Source: BRHc4a sp049323755 (GTDB lineage: Bacteria; Bacillota; Desulfotomaculia; Desulfotomaculales; Desulfocucumaceae). Taken from it: DNA of 64,000 bases. Below are positions 58,664 through 64,000 of the stretch, piece by piece. The stretch spans positions 1-64,000 of the forward strand of contig JBMOPE010000030.1 in NCBI GenBank assembly GCA_049323755.1. Direction: 5' to 3'. Position 1 is the first letter of the stretch. The number at the start of each line of letters is the position of its first letter. The translations under genes were made by a program, and so were the position numbers. The notes beneath the pieces were generated by a model, which saw only the letters and a list, made by a program, of their open reading frames with translations, ran no database searches and was not told where the DNA came from.

Positions 58664-58966
58664 TTATACTTGAAAGATAAAGCTAGTTCGTCTAACAACC
58701 TCGACATATTGTTTTCGAAGATACTCCAGATCGTACTGAGAACCTGCAAGTCCAGGAGAATGTTTGAGGGTATTTGCGATTTCTGTGAGGTCATATGCTG
58801 TGTCAGAATATCAACACAGTCTTTTTATCAGCCATTCCTCATTAGGACAGCATATTATCGGATTAAACCCTTCTTCATAACAAACTCGGCATATTTGTTC
58901 AATCAAACTACATTTACATATTAAATCGCAGCTGCCACATAGGGCAGTGAGAACATGCCCAACCAC
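58664..58966 (-). pseudogene. Cys-rich small ORF interrupted by TGA
   Basis: GTG 58966 (GGAGG 10 bases upstream) opens a Cys-rich frame (ALCGSCDLICKCSLIEQICR ... ICCPNEEWLIKRLC) that stops at TGA 58811-58813 and then continues open for 48 codons (YDLTEIANTLKHSPGLAG ...) to TAA at 58664. Protein-like on both sides, so a nonsense-mutated gene is likely; a Cys directly before the TGA makes selenocysteine possible but no SECIS-like hairpin is obvious. It is followed by a terminator-like hairpin CACTCG...CGAGTG and TTTTTT. Confidence 0.4.
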
Positions 58967-59126
58967 CCATTGTAGACCTCCAGTGAATTTAATAATGAAC
59001 CCTTCTTACGCACTCAGATGTAAGGGGGTGGAAATAATTCTACACCGTTCCGGGTGATTATATTAAGCCGCTTGGTTACAGCGTTTTTTTACCTCTAAAT
59101 AGTGATAACAATCCCATAATATCACC

Positions 59127-59158
59127 GAGGGCGAAAGCTGATTTCTGCTTTCGCCCTC
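59127..59158. terminator. Twelve-pair hairpin
   Basis: GAGGGCGAAAGC and GCTTTCGCCCTC with an eight-base loop, then TT. It lies at the left boundary of the restriction-modification locus. Confidence 0.75.
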
Positions 59159-59170
59159 TTGTCTGCTAAA

Positions 59171-59246
59171 CAGCAAAAACACAATAAGCTGTCAAGGGCG
59201 GCGTTAGCCGTTCATCTTGACCCTTGATAGCTTTTGCGTTTTTGCT
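59171..59246 (-). terminator. Long inverted repeat behind res
   Basis: CAGCAAAAACACAATAAGCT ... GTCAAGGG and CCCTTGATAGCTTTTGCG ... TTTTTGCT are imperfect complements over about 26 bases. It lies right after the res stop and may end its transcript or mark the edge of the acquired locus. Confidence 0.6.
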
Positions 59247-59257
59247 ATAAACGCGCT

Positions 59258-62200
59258 TTAAATATTGCGTACCTTAAAATCTTTCCAGTCGGACGCAACA
59301 TGAAGCTCTATGCCATTGTCAAGTGCTTTGAAATGCGCTTTGCCGCAACGGATTTTCATATCCTCTCGCCCGCGCAAATCAAGCTGGTTTGTGCTGCCCT
59401 TGGTTTCCAAGATGAAGTACAGCTTTTTCACGCCGCCTATCTCCACATACACCGCCCAGTCCGGGTTATATGTTCCAATGGGCGTATCCACCTTGAAACG
59501 GGACGGCAATTTAAAAAACATCTTCACATCTGGGTCGTCGTCCAGCGCAAGGGCAAAGGGTTTTTCTATTGTACCGCTGTCACAGACGATATAATCATAG
59601 ACGCTATGGTCTACCGGGACAGCGTTGCGGTCAAGGTTTGCGATAAGCTCCGCGCTGTCAAAAATCTCTTGTATGTAGTACTCCTCACCGTACAGCTTCA
59701 TGTAGCGAATACCGTCAATGGCAAGAGAATGACGAACATCCCTTATCAACTCTATCGCATTTTCCAAAAACATCTGCGGATTATTCAAAAAGTCTCGCAG
59801 TCGCCCGCTTTGCGTTAATATCTCGTATACAGAAGCGCGTTTCGTCAATGTCTGCTGGCCTATTTGGGCAAGAATATTTGGCAGGGACGAATAACTGTCC
59901 TGTATATCCGCCGTGCGTATGCCTCGCTCGATATGGGTCACGCCCGCCACTTCTATGTTGATGTCGGCGGTCTGTGTTACAATCCGTGCTTTGGGAATGG
60001 ACTGCATATTTTGCAACGCCTCCACGCTGCAGCGCACAAGCTCGGCTTCGTCAATCTGAACACGGTAAACAGTCTTTTGCTTAATTTTATCCCATAGCTC
60101 CAAAAACTCCGGTGAAGCGGTAACTTCCTTTTTCAGCCGTACCGTAACATCCCGTGAAGCGTCGCGAATAGGAGGCTTTGTGTCGGCTTTGCGTATCACG
60201 CTTTCAAGCCGTTCCCGCGCTCCCTCAAATTTCTGCGGCAAATCCAGCGTTCCGGCTTGGATTGCAGTCTTCATGCTGTCCTTGATTATGCCGGATTTAG
60301 TGATGTATCCTCTCTGCTCAAAATGGGTCAAAAGCTCCTGCGCGTCGTCATAGGTAACGGTCTTTTCCACCGTTACCGTCACCGGGCGGGTCAGAGAAGT
60401 TAAAGCGGCAGGGGATATGCCGCCCTCCTTGGCGATAATCTCAACTGCCTGTTCTTTTGCCTCTTCAAGCTCTTTTGGAAGTTCCGACACCTCCGGCGCG
60501 GGTGCGTCGGTCTTAATGAAGCCTACCCCTGCAAGGTGGTTTAGCAGTATTTCGGCTTGCTGTTCGGTCAGCGGATTTTCCTCGGTGACTTTTTCGGTAT
60601 AGGTTAACCCGCTGAACAAATCAAGCTGCAAGATGCCAAACTTGACACCCGTTTCGTCCTCGATTTCCTTTTGCAGCGTATCGGCAAATTCCGCAAAGCT
60701 CTCGTTTGCCATAATGTGCAGCACATTGATATTCCTGTCCTCAATACGCTCGCCGCTTTGGTCTACACACAGACGCAAACCGCGCCCTACTTTTTGGCGG
60801 GCGGTCAAGGTGGACTTTTGGTCGATAAGCGTACAGACCTGAAAGACATTTGGATTGTCCCACCCCTCTTTCAGCGCGGAATGGGAGAAAATGAAGCGCA
60901 AGGGGCAATCAAAAGACAAAAGCCATTCTTTGTCCTTCATAATCGTGTTGTAGGTGTTGTAATCGTCCTGCGTGTCGCCCTTGGTGTTCTTGTAATTGCC
61001 TTTTTTGTCCTGCGAAAAGTAGCCGTCATGTACGGAAGAAACATCAGCGGGAAAGCATTCCCGCAACGGTGCATACTTCGGCAGGCTCATAAGCTCGGTA
61101 TATAGCTCCTCAAACATCTGCGCATATATGCCCTTGCCGCCGTCCTCGATGCGGTATTTCTCCACGCGGTCAATGAAGAACAGGGAGAGGACTTTGATGC
61201 CTTTCTCCGTATAGCGCAATTCCTTATCCAAATGCGCCTCGATTGTCCGGCGTATCTGCGCCCGTTTGATGATGTTCTCGTCAATATCCCCGATTGCCTG
61301 CCCCAACCGCACAATTTCGGTATTTGAAAACTCGATCTGCTCCATGCCGGGCGTACAGTCGATACCTGCCACGGCGTAGCCCTCATATAGCTCGCGCTCG
61401 CCGGACAGCTTGAATAAGTCCAAGCCCGGTTTGACTGTGGCGGTTTTTCGGCTTACCTTGCCGTCTTTCCCTTTTATATCAAGCTCCACCCGCGCACGGA
61501 AGCCGTTTTCATTGGAAACGGAGAGCAGGCGAATATACGGGCGGTTGAAGCCGCCAGCTATTTGATTTGAGGATACGCATATCTGTTTAACGAGCCCCGT
61601 TTGGTAAGCGTCCACAGGCGTTAAGCGGTAGAGCAAATTGACTTTCTCGCGGTGGGTCGCGGAATAACGGAATACGTAAAGAGGATTTAGAGATGTGATA
61701 GCATCTTTCGCCTTTTGGGTGTTGTCCACACTCTGCGGCTCGTCGATAATGACAATCGGGTTTGTGTCCTGTATGTAGCGGATTGCTGCCTCACCATTCA
61801 GCCTTTCCCGCGGCTGGTTAATAATATTTTCAGCCTTGCGGAAAGCATCGATATTGATAATCATAATTTCAATGTTTGCGCTGGTGGCAAACTCCCTCAC
61901 ATCGGACGGCTTCGAGCTGTTGTAGATGAAATAACGGCACGGTGCGTTGTCGTATATAGCTCCGAAATGCTCCCGCGTGATTTCAAGGGATTTATATACG
62001 CCTTCGCGAATGGCGATAGACGGCACAACAACGATAAACTTTGTGAATCCATACAGCTTATTCAATTCAAAAATGGTTTTGGTATAGACATAGGTTTTGC
62101 CTGTACCCGTTTCCATCTCTATCGAAAACTGATTGTCTGCAAGGCCGCCCGTCTGTGGCAGGTTGTTTCGCTTTTGCACCTTGCGCATATTGGCGAGTAG

Positions 62201-62380
62201 CTCCGCGTTACTGATACGCAGGGCGTTACCTATGCCGTAGTCATTCTGCAAAAGGCTCATTTGCCCGCCGTTTTGCTCCATGCTGAATATGGATGTTTCT
62301 TTTTGTTGGCCGTCAAAGAGGGCGCAAACTGCGTTTACCGCATCGGTTTGAAAATGTTGTTGTTTAAACTTTAACTTCAA
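59258..62380 (-). CDS. res: Type III restriction endonuclease subunit Res
   Basis: A 1040-aa ATP-dependent restriction/helicase subunit. Walker A is METGTGKTYVYTK near residue 95, DEXX is IVIIDEPQSVDN, motif III FRYSATHRE, motif VI QKVGRGLRLCVD, and the C-terminal PD-(D/E)xK nuclease appears as NPDWAVYVE with FILETKGS near residue 1000. With Mod it would cut unmodified DNA at pairs of asymmetric sites. Codon use is richer in GCG/CGC than the rest of the window, which suggests acquisition. Confidence 0.92.
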   Translation of the reverse strand: MKLKFKQQHFQTDAVNAVCALFDGQQKETSIFSMEQNGGQMSLLQNDYGIGNALRISNAELLANMRKVQKRNNLPQTGGLADNQFSIEMETGTGKTYVYTKTIFELNKLYGFTKFIVVVPSIAIREGVYKSLEITREHFGAIYDNAPCRYFIYNSSKPSDVREFATSANIEIMIINIDAFRKAENIINQPRERLNGEAAIRYIQDTNPIVIIDEPQSVDNTQKAKDAITSLNPLYVFRYSATHREKVNLLYRLTPVDAYQTGLVKQICVSSNQIAGGFNRPYIRLLSVSNENGFRARVELDIKGKDGKVSRKTATVKPGLDLFKLSGERELYEGYAVAGIDCTPGMEQIEFSNTEIVRLGQAIGDIDENIIKRAQIRRTIEAHLDKELRYTEKGIKVLSLFFIDRVEKYRIEDGGKGIYAQMFEELYTELMSLPKYAPLRECFPADVSSVHDGYFSQDKKGNYKNTKGDTQDDYNTYNTIMKDKEWLLSFDCPLRFIFSHSALKEGWDNPNVFQVCTLIDQKSTLTARQKVGRGLRLCVDQSGERIEDRNINVLHIMANESFAEFADTLQKEIEDETGVKFGILQLDLFSGLTYTEKVTEENPLTEQQAEILLNHLAGVGFIKTDAPAPEVSELPKELEEAKEQAVEIIAKEGGISPAALTSLTRPVTVTVEKTVTYDDAQELLTHFEQRGYITKSGIIKDSMKTAIQAGTLDLPQKFEGARERLESVIRKADTKPPIRDASRDVTVRLKKEVTASPEFLELWDKIKQKTVYRVQIDEAELVRCSVEALQNMQSIPKARIVTQTADINIEVAGVTHIERGIRTADIQDSYSSLPNILAQIGQQTLTKRASVYEILTQSGRLRDFLNNPQMFLENAIELIRDVRHSLAIDGIRYMKLYGEEYYIQEIFDSAELIANLDRNAVPVDHSVYDYIVCDSGTIEKPFALALDDDPDVKMFFKLPSRFKVDTPIGTYNPDWAVYVEIGGVKKLYFILETKGSTNQLDLRGREDMKIRCGKAHFKALDNGIELHVASDWKDFKVRNI

Positions 62381-62946
62381 TTCTCGCTGCCCTCCAAATC
62401 ATCAACGATTTCTTTTGCCTCTCTAAGAAGTCCCATTTGTCGTTGGTTCTTTTAAGTGTCCAAAACAATTCTTCATAGAGTTCGGAATAATTATCTCGCT
62501 TGCTATATAAATAGAGAATTCTGCCGATGTAATCTTTATACTCTTTTTCTTGATATTCTGAAAGATAGAGTTTCTTTGCAGAATAGTTGACCATTTTTTG
62601 AGTATCGTCAAGATAAGGTTTTTCTCTGGCGTTTTTCCATTAAAGCAAATGCCCAATATTTTCCTAAAAACCTCATCCGCAGAATTGCTGATTGGGTTCT
62701 CGTCACAGTCAAATCTCAAATACTGTCTTATAGATATTTCAACGGCTGCATATAGCCATACTCTTTTATCCATTGCTGGCAATCGATACGCTCTTTCTTG
62801 GAAAAACAACATCCTGTTATGCTTAGCTTTTCCTCGACAACATCAATTTGAGCATCAATATCATCGCCTGTATCTTGTTTTCCGCCATAAGTAGGACATA
62901 ACAGAGCATTATTGGGTAAATCAGAAAAGCATTTTACGTACTTCAT
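62364..62946 (-). pseudogene. Frameshifted gene between mod and res
   Basis: One protein appears split over three frames: MKYVKCFSDLPNNALLCPTY to KEYGY (ATG 62946), then AAVEISIRQYLRFDCDENPI to LILTILKK, then MVNYSAKKLYLSEYQEKEYK to the stop at 62364, overlapping res by 17 bases. The junctions are near 62755 (GGCTATATGCAGCC) and at a run of six A near 62595. About 190 aa if joined. Unknown family; it could be a decayed regulator or specificity accessory of this locus, or sequencing errors at homopolymers. Confidence 0.6.
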
Positions 62947-62969
62947 ATCTCTGTCCCCCAAGTTCACTT

Positions 62970-64000
62970 TTACACTATTTTCAGTTCAATACCCTTATTA
63001 TCTAAAAGGTAGTGAGCGTTTGCCATAGCGGAGTTATCCGCAAGAGCAGTTTCCGCAAGCACGATTTTTTCCGAGGCATATGCCGCCATTTTCTCGACAT
63101 GTCCGGCGGTCACGCCCGGCTGCAAGCAAATCAGCATAGAATTGTTTTCGCCCACGGTGTATACGGACAGCCCATCCACATCAAGTGCGGCAAACCCCGC
63201 CGTGAGAGGGTAGCCCATTTTAAGCAGGATTTCATAGACTAAATCCGTTTCGCTCCGGTCTGATTTCAAGTTGTTTATCATTCCGTCCATTCGAGCAAAG
63301 AGCGTGTCAATGTCCCTATCCTCGATAGGGGTATCGTCCCATAGCTTCAGATTGGAACTGTCCAGCTTGAACACCTTGAAGCCAATATCAAGCGGCGGCT
63401 TATCCCCATCTTTGGCTGTTTGTCCATCGTCCGTTTCAAGCAATTTGCTTCCAGCGCGGCGTATGCGCTCTTTGCCAAGCTCGCAGATATTTTTGTAGCC
63501 GGCTTTATATGCTTCGCTCTTTTCGTCGCACACTTCGGGAAGCTGCACAAGGATAAAGCGGCGGTTACCGCCGTGCTCGGCGTTTAGCTGCATGACCGCA
63601 TGCGCGGTCGTCGCGCTGCCGCTGAAGAAGTCAAGGATTATATCGCCGTCATTTTTAGTAGTTACATACTCAACCAACGCCTTTATATCGTCAATACTTT
63701 TTGGATTTTCAAATACGCGCTTATTATTAAAAATTGCATTGAAAACTTTTGACGCGGTTTGTGCGTAACTGAAATGAACGCTCCGCATGACCTCTTTGTC
63801 TGCTTCAAATAGATTCATACGAACACGCGGTACAGTAGTTTCATCAGGCCCAAAAACAACATGTCCTTTTTGGATTTCCTCTTGTAGTCGTTCCGGCGTT
63901 GGATATCTCCATCCACTAATAGGTTTTTTACACGGTTTTCCCGTTATGGGATGAATAACCTCATACCGCGGGCCACCGCCGCCCGGCCAGTTAATATTAC
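62970..64000 (-). CDS. mod: Type III DNA methyltransferase Mod (5' end outside window)
   Basis: The frame runs off the window edge; it starts in-frame at least from NINWPGGGGPRYEVIHPITG. C-terminal methyltransferase landmarks: LDFFSGSATTAHAVMQLNAE (FxGxG SAM site, beta-class order, with the DPPY-type motif expected upstream outside the window) and the RRFILVQLPE segment. Recognition of the target site and adenine methylation would be by this subunit. It precedes the frameshifted ORF and res. Confidence 0.9.
   Translation of the reverse strand, partial: NINWPGGGGPRYEVIHPITGKPCKKPISGWRYPTPERLQEEIQKGHVVFGPDETTVPRVRMNLFEADKEVMRSVHFSYAQTASKVFNAIFNNKRVFENPKSIDDIKALVEYVTTKNDGDIILDFFSGSATTAHAVMQLNAEHGGNRRFILVQLPEVCDEKSEAYKAGYKNICELGKERIRRAGSKLLETDDGQTAKDGDKPPLDIGFKVFKLDSSNLKLWDDTPIEDRDIDTLFARMDGMINNLKSDRSETDLVYEILLKMGYPLTAGFAALDVDGLSVYTVGENNSMLICLQPGVTAGHVEKMAAYASEKIVLAETALADNSAMANAHYLLDNKGIELKIV

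Overview
The window looks like a spore-forming, anaerobic Firmicute of the Desulfotomaculum/Pelotomaculum (Peptococcaceae) type. This is inferred from gene content: a Spo0E-like protein, a c-di-GMP-I riboswitch, PilZ and HD-GYP proteins, a NuoEF/HydBC-type flavoprotein module with a clostridial ferredoxin-like subunit, FmdE, DUF2148 and DUF3786 iron-sulfur proteins, acyl-CoA ligases with a DUF35/thiolase pair, strong GGAGG ribosome binding sites and many TTG/GTG starts. No rRNA, CRISPR array or replication origin was seen.

Layout. 0-5 kb: two tandem CDF metal transporters (one with every visible transport-site residue replaced), decayed htpX and REP-transposase remnants, an EamA exporter and its AraC regulator. 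5-21 kb: MFS exporter, membrane-anchored HTH protein, FAD amine oxidase-like enzyme, fakA/fakB-like pair, acetoacetyl-CoA synthetase, cNMP-patatin lipase, DapA-family aldolase, a RelA/SpoT-domain protein with C-terminal zinc fingers, an ABC-F ATPase, a PhoU-like protein and an AlbA_2 protein. 20-28 kb: orphan OmpR-type regulator, HPP membrane protein, Nudix CoA pyrophosphatase, uridine kinase, PilZ, HD-GYP, DNA polymerase IV. 28-35 kb: a TetR-controlled operon (PaaK-like ligase, DUF35, thiolase, two DUF2148 proteins). 35-39 kb: fmdE-mrfA-mrfB, including the mitomycin-repair helicase/nuclease pair. 39-44 kb: SulP transporter with a small protein resembling its tail, a TGA-interrupted small ORF, a YkgJ-like protein and an alpha/beta hydrolase. 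44-50 kb: MurE paralogue, an odd tRNA, a FemABX ligase, a B12-radical SAM enzyme and a second YkgJ-like protein. 50-58 kb: orphan Dam methylase, Spo0E-like gene behind a c-di-GMP riboswitch, NuoE/F/G-like module, thioredoxin reductase-like flavoprotein, DUF2889, zinc/winged-helix, MarR and DUF3786 genes. 59-64 kb: a type III restriction-modification locus cut by the window edge, with a twice-frameshifted gene between mod and res.

The most promising candidate for an undescribed system is at 44.6-47.6 kb. There a MurE paralogue whose amino-acid-recognition motif is changed (DNPR replaced by DNVY), a tRNA-Arg-like gene with a six-base anticodon loop, and a FemABX aminoacyl-tRNA-dependent transferase lie together on one strand. 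Second is the c-di-GMP riboswitch, with its own promoter and terminator, whose next downstream gene is Spo0E-like. This would wire c-di-GMP to sporulation phosphorelay control.

Dispersed repeats are frequent. They include a roughly 400-480 bp element in two inverted copies (22.5 and 41.6 kb) with a swapped middle segment, many fragments of its GGAATTGGGAATTGG end, and REP-like GGCCTGGCACC and GGGGACA motifs.
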